From contig CAMVNL010000001.1 in assembly GCA_947168785.1 (NCBI GenBank), positions 1-29,800 of the forward strand: a DNA stretch of 29,800 bases. Reading direction: 5' to 3'. Shown here in pieces: positions 14,984 to 23,591 of this stretch. The translations under genes were made by a program, and so were the position numbers. The stretch is from an uncultured Clostridia bacterium (GTDB lineage Bacteria > Bacillota > Clostridia > Oscillospirales > Acutalibacteraceae). Numbering within the stretch: position 1 is the stretch's first letter; every line of letters starts with the position of its first letter. The notes under the pieces were generated by a model that worked only from the letters and a program-made list of their open reading frames with translations, ran no database searches and was not told where the DNA came from.

Positions 14984-16780
14984 ATGGAACAGTATATTCT
15001 CGGTATTTCCGCCCTTTACCATAACGCCGCCGCCGCGCTGACCTGCGACGGGGAGATTGTTGCTGCCGCAGAGGAGGAGCGGTTTACCCGCAAAAAGGGC
15101 GACGCCTCTTTCCCCATCAACGCGATCAAATTTTGTCTGGACTCCGCCGGCCTGATGCCGGAGGAGCTTTCCGCGGTGGCGTTCTATGAAAACGTCACCA
15201 CCAAATTCGAGCGGATCCAGACCGGTATTTTCCTCAACGTTCCAAAGAGCCTGCCGCAGTTCCTCACCGCCATGCCGGATTGGGTAACCAATAAACTGTG
15301 GATCGAAAACAAAATCCGGAAAGAGCTGGGCTGGCACGGGCCGTTTTATTACGTGCCGCATCACCTGGCGCACGCGGCATCCGCCTATTATCCCTCTCCC
15401 TTTGACGACGCCGCCATCCTCACGGTGGATGGGGTCGGGGAGTGGTCTTCCCTTACATGGGGAACCGGCGAGAGCGGCAATATCGCCATCAGGGAGTCAC
15501 TGGATTATCCGAACTCCCTCGGGCTGCTGTATTCCGCTTTTACGCTGTATACCGGGTTCAAAATCAACAACGGCGAGTATAAGATGATGGGGCTGGCCCC
15601 TTACGGCGAGCCCGTCTATGCAGATCTGATCAAAAAAGAGCTGGTCCGGATCGCGCCGGACGGCAGCTTTCTGTTGAATCAGAACTATTTTTCCTATACC
15701 TACGGATTGAAGACCTTCCGCCCGGAATTTGAAGCGCTGTTCTGCAGAAAGATGCGCGCCAAAACGGAACCCATCGAGTCTTTCCATGCGGACGTGTCCG
15801 CCAGCATCCAGCAGGTGACGAACGAGATCCTGCTGTTGACGGCGCGGCACGTGCGGGAAAAAACCGGCAAACGGCGTCTTGTGATGGCGGGTGGCGTGGC
15901 GCTGAACGTTACCGCCAACGGGTTGTTGCGTCAAAGCCGGATCTTTGACGATATCTGGATCCAGCCGGCCGCCGGAGACGCGGGCGGCGCGGTTGGCGCG
16001 GCGCTTTCCACGTATTATTCCACTGCCAAGGCGGAAAAACAGGCGTCCGCAAAAGACGGGATGAAGGGCTCTCTGCTGGGTTACCGGATCCCGGATACGA
16101 GCAAGGCGGACGACGAAGCGCTCCGGGCGCTTGGTGCCAAATGGACGACCATGTCCCGCAAAGCTTTGCAGGAAAAGGCGGCAAAGCTGCTGGCGGAAGG
16201 AAAGATCGTCGGCGTGGCCTGCGGCAGCGCGGAATTCGGCCCCCGGGCGCTGGGGAACCGCTCCATTCTGGCGGACGCCAGAGACCCCGCCATGCTGCAG
16301 CGGCTGAACAAAAAAATCAAATTCCGCGAGGGCTTCCGGCCGTTCGCCCCCATCGTCCTTGAAGAGGACGCAAAGGATTACTTTGAGATAGAGGGCACAT
16401 CGCCCTATATGCTTTTCACCTTCCCTGTCCGGCCGTCACGCAGGCTGCCCGTGGAGCGGGCGGAGCGGGTGGAGGATACCGCATCGCTGGCCCGTTCGGA
16501 TATCCCGTCGGTGACCCACGTCGATTATTCCGCCCGGATCCAGACGGTGAACGGGGAGGATGATCGTTTTGTGTACGGTGTTTTGCAGGCATTCAAACGG
16601 CTGACCGGTTACGGGATCCTGATCAACACCTCCTTCAATACGAACAACGAGCCCATCGTCAATACGGCTGTGGATGCGTATCGCTGTTTTATGCGCTCGC
16701 AGATCGATTACCTGATTGTTGGCGGCAGATTTTTTGAAAAATCGGCCCAAACGGCCGAGGCGCCGAAGGGAGGCTGGTGA
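14984..16780 (+). CDS. Carbamoyltransferase of the NodU/CmcH/TobZ family
   Basis: The 598-residue enzyme is expected to form a carbamoyl-adenylate from carbamoyl phosphate and ATP, then transfer the carbamoyl group to a hydroxyl, typically of a sugar. The N-terminal Kae1-like domain shows LGISALYHNAAAAL (6-19), HHLAHA (126-131, metal-binding His) and LTVDGVGEW with D149, plus APYGEP and MAGGVALNVTANG (301-313). The C-terminal YrdC-like domain is marked by CGSAEFGPRALGNRSILADA (413-432), and LINTSFNTNNEPIV follows near the end. Length matches the family (about 550-600). ATG 14984 is 3 bp after the previous stop, with GGTGGAGG upstream. It is followed by an SxtJ-like/DUF5989-like membrane protein, a pairing known from other carbamoyltransferase loci. 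Confidence 0.93.
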   Translation: MEQYILGISALYHNAAAALTCDGEIVAAAEEERFTRKKGDASFPINAIKFCLDSAGLMPEELSAVAFYENVTTKFERIQTGIFLNVPKSLPQFLTAMPDWVTNKLWIENKIRKELGWHGPFYYVPHHLAHAASAYYPSPFDDAAILTVDGVGEWSSLTWGTGESGNIAIRESLDYPNSLGLLYSAFTLYTGFKINNGEYKMMGLAPYGEPVYADLIKKELVRIAPDGSFLLNQNYFSYTYGLKTFRPEFEALFCRKMRAKTEPIESFHADVSASIQQVTNEILLLTARHVREKTGKRRLVMAGGVALNVTANGLLRQSRIFDDIWIQPAAGDAGGAVGAALSTYYSTAKAEKQASAKDGMKGSLLGYRIPDTSKADDEALRALGAKWTTMSRKALQEKAAKLLAEGKIVGVACGSAEFGPRALGNRSILADARDPAMLQRLNKKIKFREGFRPFAPIVLEEDAKDYFEIEGTSPYMLFTFPVRPSRRLPVERAERVEDTASLARSDIPSVTHVDYSARIQTVNGEDDRFVYGVLQAFKRLTGYGILINTSFNTNNEPIVNTAVDAYRCFMRSQIDYLIVGGRFFEKSAQTAEAPKGGW

Positions 16781-16784
16781 ATCG

Positions 16785-17405
16785 ATGAAAAAGCAAAAAC
16801 AAAGCTCCTCCGGATTCGCTTCTTTTTCTGAATACTATGACGAGCGGAAGCTGCGAAAGGAGGTCGGAACGACGGGATTGTTCCTGTGCCTGTTCTGTGT
16901 GGTGCTGGCCGCCGTCTTTTTTGTACGGGGATTGGCTGCCGTTGGGGTGCAGGAGGTGTTGTCCTACGCGGCAACTGGCTTCTTTTTGCTGATTCTTGTG
17001 ATCTATCTGCTGTTTCCCGCGTCGTTGTTCCGTTTTTTTTGGAAGCTGCGTCCCGTGACGGATTGCATCGGGAAGTACCTGCTCCGCCTGATTCTTCTTC
17101 CCGTTTATCTGGTATTGTGTCTGTTCAGCCTGCCGTTCGTGGGCCGGCAACGGAAAAAATATCAGTTCGCCTCCTGGAAGGAGCCGGCTGCTTCTGCGGA
17201 CACCTATTATTCCGCAGATACACAGAACGTTTTCCGGAACAGTTCCTCCGGACGGTTCCGGTTCCTGACCTCTCTGCTGGGCGTCATGGCGGAAAAACGG
17301 CAGTTTTTCCTTTTCCCGGTTTTTCTTGTGCTGCTGCTGTTGGGCCTCTTCTTCTATTTTATCTCCTCCAGCAGTATTCTCGGTTTTGTTTATACGCTTT
17401 TCTGA
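16785..17405 (+). CDS. Fused SxtJ-like / DUF5989-like membrane protein
   Basis: This 206-residue integral membrane protein has four hydrophobic segments (about 28-50, 56-80, 98-120, 172-198). Residues ~20-125 resemble the small SxtJ family (LRKEVGTTGLFL..., LRPVTDCIGKYLLRLILLPVYLVL). Residues ~158-206 match the DUF5989 pattern: FLTSLLGVMAEKRQFFLFPV, then leucine-rich hydrophobics and the terminal ILGFVYTLF. In other genomes these are usually two short separate genes next to a NodU/CmcH carbamoyltransferase; here they are one frame joined by a hydrophilic linker (~126-157). ATG 16785 (GAAGGGAGG upstream) lies 4 bp after the carbamoyltransferase stop. A membrane partner or scaffold for the carbamoyltransferase is a reasonable inference; no enzymatic motif is visible. 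Confidence 0.72.
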   Translation: MKKQKQSSSGFASFSEYYDERKLRKEVGTTGLFLCLFCVVLAAVFFVRGLAAVGVQEVLSYAATGFFLLILVIYLLFPASLFRFFWKLRPVTDCIGKYLLRLILLPVYLVLCLFSLPFVGRQRKKYQFASWKEPAASADTYYSADTQNVFRNSSSGRFRFLTSLLGVMAEKRQFFLFPVFLVLLLLGLFFYFISSSSILGFVYTLF

Positions 17406-17423
17406 CAAGAAGGTTTTTCGATC

Positions 17424-18773
17424 ATGCTTTTATCAAAGGAAAACGGATACGCGATCAAGCTGCGCCGGGCGACGGAGAAGATTCCGTCCGGGCTGCGTCG
17501 GCATATCCCGGCGCTTTGTATCTTTTTGTTCCTGCTGTTTTACGGTCTGGTGATCGTACGTCGCTGCGACCCGCCGGAAGTGAGCATCTTTGAATATTAT
17601 TTTTACGCAGTGGATTTCAGCATGGGCTTTGTGGGCCGGTTCCTGATAGGGGCCGTTTTCAATTTGTTCGTCAAAGAACCTACGCCCGCTGCAGCCACGG
17701 TTTATGTGTGCGTGCTGTTGCTGTTGTTTTGCGCGGCGCTTAGTTTTCTGCTGGAACGTTTCTGGCTGGCGCTGCCGGAGAACGGCCGCGGCATCGGGCT
17801 TTGTCTGCTGGCGTTTTACCTGACCGGGCCTGCCGCTTTCAGTATCTATTTCTTTCAGTTTGGCATGCTGGATACCCACTGGCTGTTGTTGGCGCTTCCC
17901 TTTGTGGTGCTGCTTCAGCATAAAAAAACGCAGTGGCTGCTGCCGCTGCTGTTTGTTCCTATGGTGATGATCCAATATGCCTCCCTGTTCAACTGGGTGC
18001 TGTTCGGCGGGTTGCTGATTCTTTATGAACTGACCCTTGCGACGGAAAAGGCGGACCGCCGCCGCTTGATTGCGCTGTTTCTGGCGAGCGTAACGCTGGC
18101 CTCCGGCACCTTTTTTTATTTTGAAATCAACGAAAAAAAGAACGTCGTCTATACTGTGGACGAATTTAACGAGATCCTGACCGAACGCGGTGTGGAGATG
18201 CTCTATTATTTCGACCATATGCTCTACGACGATTTCCTGCACGACACGCCGGCATTGGAAGAGCAATATGCGTACTATAAGGAGATTGATTTTATCGACC
18301 ACTTCCCGAACATGTCGGATAACGTGTTCAAGAGGACGGTCAACGAGCTGTCTTATATGCTCCGTACCCACGTCGGCTATTACCCGCAGAACAACTGGTA
18401 CGGGCTGAAAAAGACGGTGGGGCAGATGCTGCTGCTCACTGTGATCTTATCCCCCATGCTTGTGCTGTTCTATACCGTTTTCCACAGAAAATACAGGGCG
18501 GCCAAGGGGCGTTTCCTGTCGCGGTTCACCTATTTCTGCATGATGGCGCTGTATCCGGTCAGCGCCGTTGCCATCATCCCCATTTCCTCCGATTCGGTGA
18601 GGTGGATCGGACAGGGATTCCTGGTACTGTTCTCTCTGATATTATATATGGTCTATAAAGAAAATGAAGCGGTCCTCGGTATTTTGTCGGAAAAACTCGC
18701 GCACATCCCGCCGCCCGCAGCCGCGCTGTATTACGGTATCTGGTTCTTTACCGTGCTCAACCCATACGTGTGA
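17424..18773 (+). CDS. Large polytopic membrane protein, copy 1 (paralogue of the gene at 20374-21636)
   Basis: The 449-residue protein has about nine or ten hydrophobic segments. I do not recognise a named family. Motifs shared with its opposite-strand paralogue are VDFSMGFVGRFLIGAVF (63-79), FGMLDTHW (146-153), VYTVDEFNEILTERGV (242-257, in a large loop) and a late SSDSVRW. A first outside loop with acidic/aromatic residues followed by GFxxRxLxG could fit a GT-C-type glycosyltransferase or lipid-linked sugar handling protein, but no catalytic site is proven. ATG 17424 is 18 bp after the previous stop, with AGAAGG upstream, so it sits in the + operon. The next gene starts within 15 bp of its stop. 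It probably acts in membrane assembly or export of the product. Confidence 0.7.
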   Translation: MLLSKENGYAIKLRRATEKIPSGLRRHIPALCIFLFLLFYGLVIVRRCDPPEVSIFEYYFYAVDFSMGFVGRFLIGAVFNLFVKEPTPAAATVYVCVLLLLFCAALSFLLERFWLALPENGRGIGLCLLAFYLTGPAAFSIYFFQFGMLDTHWLLLALPFVVLLQHKKTQWLLPLLFVPMVMIQYASLFNWVLFGGLLILYELTLATEKADRRRLIALFLASVTLASGTFFYFEINEKKNVVYTVDEFNEILTERGVEMLYYFDHMLYDDFLHDTPALEEQYAYYKEIDFIDHFPNMSDNVFKRTVNELSYMLRTHVGYYPQNNWYGLKKTVGQMLLLTVILSPMLVLFYTVFHRKYRAAKGRFLSRFTYFCMMALYPVSAVAIIPISSDSVRWIGQGFLVLFSLILYMVYKENEAVLGILSEKLAHIPPPAAALYYGIWFFTVLNPYV

Positions 18774-18787
18774 GAAAGGGAAAAAAG

Positions 18788-19546
18788 ATGGAAAAACAGG
18801 TTTACAGCAAAAAGACTGTCACGCTCTGCGGCGTCTGCCTTTTTATCATTGCGTCTGCTGCATTTTTTTCCATGAGCGCGTTTACAAGGCCGGTATTTGG
18901 AAATAACTGGCAATGGCAGCTTTCCTTTGCCGTGCTGGCGGTGTGTCTGATTCTATCCGCAGCTGTTAAGCGTTCGTTGATTTCGCTGTGTCTTGCCGCA
19001 GTGGTCACGGCGGCAATGTGGGCCGTTACGCCGTTTTACGGTGGGCTGTTTCTGCCTGTTTCTCTGCAGGCGGTTCTGTGGGAAGCGGCAAGGGAAGAAA
19101 GAAAAGAAAGCGGCCCGGTTTTTGTTGTCGCTTTGTTGGCGGTTTCGTTTACGGTGCCTTTGCATCTTCGGTTGTGGAAATTTTTGACGTTTAACGCACC
19201 GAGCAGCAGCGACCCTGTCGGTGAAGCCTACGCGTGTTTTGTCGGGCTGATTCTTCTGCTGGCGATTTGGACCGTGCTGCTTATCAGGGCGCTTCGCCGT
19301 GCAAAAAGCGAAAAAAAAGCGCCAGCGAAAAAACGCGGACGCCATTCCAAACCATCGACCGGAGAAAAGCTTTTTCCGGTAGTATATGCCGTTTGTGTAT
19401 TCAACACGGCGTTTTCCGTGGCGCACTGTTTTCAGTTTTTTTCCGGTGAATACGTGAAAACAATGCTTTTTGCCAACTGGTTGTTTTTCTTCTACCTGTT
19501 GTATCGGTGCGAGTTGTTTCCCTGTGTATGGCAGCAAAACGCATAA
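18788..19546 (+). CDS. Small polytopic membrane protein, copy 1 (paralogue of the gene at 19557-20354)
   Basis: The 252-residue protein has roughly seven hydrophobic segments and a strongly basic cytoplasmic-type loop (RALRRAKSEKKAPAKKRGRH) before the last two. I do not recognise the family. The same layout, with a Lys-rich loop before two final membrane segments, occurs in its convergent neighbour. I chose ATG 18788, which has AGAAAGGG seven bases upstream; a GTG at 18770 overlapping the previous stop is possible and would add six residues. It is the last gene of the + operon. Only 10 bp separate its stop from the stop of the opposing gene, and no intrinsic terminator is visible there. Always following the large polytopic gene in both operons, it may be a partner subunit. 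Confidence 0.65.
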   Translation: MEKQVYSKKTVTLCGVCLFIIASAAFFSMSAFTRPVFGNNWQWQLSFAVLAVCLILSAAVKRSLISLCLAAVVTAAMWAVTPFYGGLFLPVSLQAVLWEAAREERKESGPVFVVALLAVSFTVPLHLRLWKFLTFNAPSSSDPVGEAYACFVGLILLLAIWTVLLIRALRRAKSEKKAPAKKRGRHSKPSTGEKLFPVVYAVCVFNTAFSVAHCFQFFSGEYVKTMLFANWLFFFYLLYRCELFPCVWQQNA

Positions 19547-19556
19547 TGGGAATGTG

Positions 19557-20354
19557 TCATACGTCCGTTATGGGGAAATTGTACATGCCGAACAGCACAA
19601 ACAGGCCGCATAAATCAATCAGCAACGCATACGGCGCAGTCCAATCATTTGAAAGACAAGCGTAGGCATAAAACAGAGCGGCGCTTGTAAAAAAAAGCAG
19701 CGTCAACACGGTTGAAATGAAAAAGAACGAATCGCGGGAAAGCGCCTTTGCTTTTCCGCTCTTTTTCTTTTTGTGTTTTGCCTGCGCTTCTTTTTTGTCG
19801 TTATTCGTTTTCCGCATTGTCAGAATACTGACGGCAAACAGACAAAAAAGGAGTCCCAAAGGCCAAAAACCGAATAGTTGACTGTTGTGAGAGGGCGAAA
19901 AGAATTGAAAGGAAAAACCGAAGGGATGGATACACGTAATGAGAAAAATGATCACGCCAATCAGCAGCGCGGATAAAACGAGGGAGAACAGCCGAAACAG
20001 GTTGACTTGACGTTCATTCTTTGCCAAAAAACGCAGCAGCAGGAGCCATAGCAGCGCCGGGAGAAAAACGGCGCAGAAGAAAAGAATGAAAGAAGAGGCG
20101 AACACGCACACCAGTGCCGCGCCGCCGACCGTGACAGCCAGGGGGATCCATGGTCTTTCCATTGTAAAAATGCCCGCAACAGCGCCAAAGAAAACAAGGC
20201 AGCAAGCGGAAAACTGCCAAAACGCAGGTTCCCGGAACAGCGACTCCCCTTGGTTCTGAAATAAACAGACGGCGACGGATAATAAAAACGCCAGGGCGGC
20301 GCTTGTCCGCCACGCGCTTTTTTTACTGTTTCGCAGCGATAAGAGTAAATCCAT
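19557..20354 (-). CDS. Small polytopic membrane protein, copy 2
   Basis: The 265-residue protein has about seven hydrophobic segments and a highly basic loop (KKEAQAKHKKKKSGKAK) before the last two, the same plan as the gene at 18788-19546. Sequence identity is low by eye; the relationship rests on size, topology, the Lys-rich loop, and the position after a clearly related large membrane protein. ATG 20354 has GGAGGT at 20361-20366 and lies 19 bp after the stop of that gene. It ends the - strand operon. Its DNA is more AT-rich than the carbamoyltransferase region. No function is recognised. Confidence 0.65.
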   Translation of the reverse strand: MDLLLSLRNSKKSAWRTSAALAFLLSVAVCLFQNQGESLFREPAFWQFSACCLVFFGAVAGIFTMERPWIPLAVTVGGAALVCVFASSFILFFCAVFLPALLWLLLLRFLAKNERQVNLFRLFSLVLSALLIGVIIFLITCIHPFGFSFQFFSPSHNSQLFGFWPLGLLFCLFAVSILTMRKTNNDKKEAQAKHKKKKSGKAKALSRDSFFFISTVLTLLFFTSAALFYAYACLSNDWTAPYALLIDLCGLFVLFGMYNFPITDV

Positions 20355-20373
20355 TTTCGCACCTCCTTGCTTG

Positions 20374-21636
20374 TCAGGAATAGGGATCCATTGAAATCAG
20401 CGCGTAGACCAATCCGTAGACGGCAAGCGGCGGAATCCCGATGCGGGAAAAGAGTCGTTTTGCTTTTTGAAAGCCGTCCCGCCAATCAAAATAAAGTACC
20501 GCAAACGTACAGATGAACAGACCAATAACCGCGTGCGCCATCCAGCGGAAGTTATCGGAGGAAAAAAGGAAGCCCGATGCGGAGGTGCCGAAGCACAGCC
20601 AACGCATGACGATAATGACCAGCCGTTTCTCTTTATTGCCCCTTTTCTGGCGAAAATAGGAAATAAGAAGAGAAAACAGCAGCGTGACCACGGGGATCTC
20701 TAATAAAACAAGGAACCACAGTCTGCTGTATTCCTGTGAAAAGGAAATGGCGCCCCAGGCATAATACAGGATCCATTGCACAAACCGGATGATGCCGGTG
20801 GAATCAGGATCTACCGAATATCGCGCGTAATCATGGACCGGCGTGGCAATGCTGCTGTCTGTCATCCGGTACAGGGTGCTGTCCAGATATTCCGGGAAGG
20901 TAACGCCGCGGGACCGCAGAATCTCATTGAACTCCTCCACGGGATACACCGCGTTTTCACTTTCGAATTGGATAAAATAACCGGAAAGCCCCACCGTAAT
21001 CAAGCAGCAGACCGCAAACAAGGCGTAATACTGTCTTTTCTCGGTTTTATCGGTTGCTTTTGCCGCAAAGAACAGCAACAGTACCAGCAGTACCGCGGCA
21101 TAGCAAACCAGCGCAGCGAAATGGATGAAAATCATGCCGATCAAACAGAGCGGCAGCAGCCATCTCAGCCGTTTTTTTGGCAGCAACAGCAAGCCGACCG
21201 CAAAAAAGAGAATCCAATACAGATCCAGCATTCCGAATTCCCGGGTGAGGATGCCGAAGGTAAACGGCCCGGATAAAAAGAAAAACATCAATATGAGACA
21301 GGCCTTTTTCTCTTTGGGCCCTGCCGCGGCGAAAAACCGCTCCATAAAAAAGGCAATTGCTGCCAGCAGAAGCAGAAAGAATACTGTTACATACGCACTG
21401 ACCGGTTTATATTCATAATTCCCTATCAGCGCACCGTATATCGCACCGGGCAGAATGCGGGAACAGAAGCCCATGGAGTAATCCATCACATACAGTGAGT
21501 AGGTGACGGGGTTCACACTCCAATGAGCGCCGTTGTTGATATAGAGCCAATGGTACAAAACCAGGAACAAAAAACAGGCCAATCCGATTTTATGCCGCTT
21601 TAGCCGGCGTAAAACAACATTTCCCGTTGCGTGCAA
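20374..21636 (-). CDS. Large polytopic membrane protein, copy 2
   Basis: The 420-residue protein has about nine or ten hydrophobic segments. It shares with the 449-residue protein at 17424-18773 the blocks MDYSMGFCSRILPGAIYG (51-68), FGMLDLYW (134-141), VYPVEEFNEILRSRGV (230-245) and SSDNFRW near the C-terminus, all in the same order, so the two are paralogues. The start is TTG 21636: AAAGGAGGT lies 9-10 bases upstream and no in-frame ATG follows soon; the nearby ATG at 21620 is out of frame. It is 37 bp downstream of the GT-C-like gene and 19 bp upstream of the small membrane protein gene, so operon membership is clear. Function is unknown; a role in membrane-bound glycan assembly is inferred. 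Confidence 0.7.
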   Translation of the reverse strand: MHATGNVVLRRLKRHKIGLACFLFLVLYHWLYINNGAHWSVNPVTYSLYVMDYSMGFCSRILPGAIYGALIGNYEYKPVSAYVTVFFLLLLAAIAFFMERFFAAAGPKEKKACLILMFFFLSGPFTFGILTREFGMLDLYWILFFAVGLLLLPKKRLRWLLPLCLIGMIFIHFAALVCYAAVLLVLLLFFAAKATDKTEKRQYYALFAVCCLITVGLSGYFIQFESENAVYPVEEFNEILRSRGVTFPEYLDSTLYRMTDSSIATPVHDYARYSVDPDSTGIIRFVQWILYYAWGAISFSQEYSRLWFLVLLEIPVVTLLFSLLISYFRQKRGNKEKRLVIIVMRWLCFGTSASGFLFSSDNFRWMAHAVIGLFICTFAVLYFDWRDGFQKAKRLFSRIGIPPLAVYGLVYALISMDPYS

Positions 21637-21673
21637 TTTTCCTGTACCTCCTTTGTAGTGTTTTTTTTATACG

Positions 21674-23557
21674 TTATAAAAACCATCGTGTTACATGGAG
21701 GATGTATCCTGCTTCTCCCTGCGTCATCTCATACTCACAGATTTGCTTATAAAAGGTGAGTTTCTCTTTTGCCCATGCTGTTTTCACAGGGTCGTCCAAA
21801 TAGTTCTCGAATGTGTAATTATCGTACAGTGGGATGTAAATGTACTCAGGGCGCCTTTCCGGGAGAAGCTCCCAGTAACGAACCGCACGGGTTTCACTAT
21901 CCATCTCCACATACCAGGTGTCATAACAGCCGAAGGGAAGATCTGCGTATAGGTAACAGAAAGCAAATAGTTCTGAAACATAAAACGGGCCGGTGCAATC
22001 TGCCTTGATTTCATCGATGTCTTTCAAAATGAAGTTATAGATCTCCTTGATGTGCGCGGTGGTATGGATGCCTTTGAAGGGGCCGTGATCAACAACGGCG
22101 GAGAGAGATTCCTTTTTTGTTGGGTTGGCGTAATGCTCAACAATCTGATAAAAACCTAATGCATAGACTCCGTAGCTTTCCCATGCAAAAAAGCAAATCA
22201 GGCAAACGGCCGCAATGGCAGAGCTGAGTTTTTTTCTGTGATATTTCTGATGTTCTTCTGTGTTTTTTTCAGAACAACGCTGTTCCGCGCGGATTTCTTT
22301 TAACACAGTGAAAAACATCGGTATCAGCTCGAAACAGGCAATGACACCGCAAAAACCGATTACGTGTTCAGACACGGTATCTATCAGCACGCTTGAAACA
22401 GCGCTTACCAACCAGACGCAAAACAGGCGTGGTTTTTTTTGTTCGCAAAGCAAATAACAGTTCAGTCCGAGAAAAAAAACAGGCGCGGAATGGTAATTAT
22501 AGTAATAAAGGTATGTGGGTGTATATGATTTTGACAACATCGGTATGCGGAGAATGATGAAGGCAGCGCAGAGATAGGCAGCGGCAAAGCAAACGCATGC
22601 CGCAGTAAACAGTTGCGCTTTCCGGTTTTTGTCTTTTCTCAATTTCTTTCTGTAAACAAGCGACAGGATTAAAACCGTAATGCCGAGAACGGGCGGCACA
22701 ACGCCATAGAATCGGAATGCTTGCCAAAGCTTAAAAAAGCTAAAAAAACTTCTTCCGCTTCCGCTGAAAAAGGAATATTCTGAGTCCGAAAACAATTCAG
22801 GGAAGATACGAAAGATTTCCGACGGTGCACTGCGACTTAACAGAAAAGCAAAAAACGCTGCGGCGGTAAGAAAGATGCCGACCGTAACCCAAAACCAGAC
22901 CTTGGGAAGCAGAATAAAGGAAAAATCATTAAAAAAGGGCTTTCCCTTTTTTCGGAAAAATGAGCCGCAAAAAAAGAGAATGCTCCACACAAAATACAAT
23001 ATTGCCAAAACCGGTTCTGCGAGTACCGTGCAGGCCAATACAACACCCGACAGAAGAAGAACCGGAACGGAGTATTGTTTATCTTTGAAAAACAACAGCG
23101 CACATAGTACTGCAAGCCCATGCAGAGACATGGAGTAATAGTTCAAAGTAATAATCGCCATAGGCATATTGGCGACAAACAGCACAACGGGGATCAGTCC
23201 CCCGATGCCGTATGGACGCATCTTTGCATATAGGAACCAATAAAGAATCAGATTAACTGCCAAACAAAAGAACCGGAGAGATATAATAATCCCCTCGGAG
23301 GAACCTGTTACCGTTGTGATCAGCCAATAGGGAAAGATCAGCAACACGGAGGAGAGCTGTTCAACGTGCCATTCGTCAATCAGCAAACGATCCCCCTTCA
23401 GTAATCTCTGGGGAATCGTATAATAAACGCATTCATCTTCTGAATCAATGCCCTGTGTCGCGGCATATATCAAATAGGTAAACAACGCAATACAAATCAC
23501 GAGTGCAACCAAGTCTGTACTGCGAAAGCCTTTCTTTTCGGTAAGCTTGTTTCTCAT
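21674..23557 (-). CDS. GT-C-like polytopic membrane glycosyltransferase (candidate)
   Basis: The 627-residue protein has an N-terminal membrane segment (~15-35), then a loop with GIDSEDECVYYTIPQRLLKG, placing Asp/Glu at 38-42 right after the first segment. This is where GT-C enzymes (GT39/ArnT/PMT-like) carry their catalytic or metal-binding acidic pair. About ten further hydrophobic segments follow, then a ~140-residue soluble C-terminal domain rich in Tyr and acidic residues. It would use a polyprenyl-phosphate sugar and act on the outer face of the membrane. ATG 23557 has AAAGGGTAGG upstream and lies 34 bp after the radical SAM gene. No closer subfamily is recognised, and the catalytic assignment is an inference from topology and the acidic motif. 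Confidence 0.65.
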   Translation of the reverse strand: MRNKLTEKKGFRSTDLVALVICIALFTYLIYAATQGIDSEDECVYYTIPQRLLKGDRLLIDEWHVEQLSSVLLIFPYWLITTVTGSSEGIIISLRFFCLAVNLILYWFLYAKMRPYGIGGLIPVVLFVANMPMAIITLNYYSMSLHGLAVLCALLFFKDKQYSVPVLLLSGVVLACTVLAEPVLAILYFVWSILFFCGSFFRKKGKPFFNDFSFILLPKVWFWVTVGIFLTAAAFFAFLLSRSAPSEIFRIFPELFSDSEYSFFSGSGRSFFSFFKLWQAFRFYGVVPPVLGITVLILSLVYRKKLRKDKNRKAQLFTAACVCFAAAYLCAAFIILRIPMLSKSYTPTYLYYYNYHSAPVFFLGLNCYLLCEQKKPRLFCVWLVSAVSSVLIDTVSEHVIGFCGVIACFELIPMFFTVLKEIRAEQRCSEKNTEEHQKYHRKKLSSAIAAVCLICFFAWESYGVYALGFYQIVEHYANPTKKESLSAVVDHGPFKGIHTTAHIKEIYNFILKDIDEIKADCTGPFYVSELFAFCYLYADLPFGCYDTWYVEMDSETRAVRYWELLPERRPEYIYIPLYDNYTFENYLDDPVKTAWAKEKLTFYKQICEYEMTQGEAGYILHVTRWFL

Positions 23558-23591
23558 ATCCTACCCTTTATATTAAACAGTCTCAGGGAAG

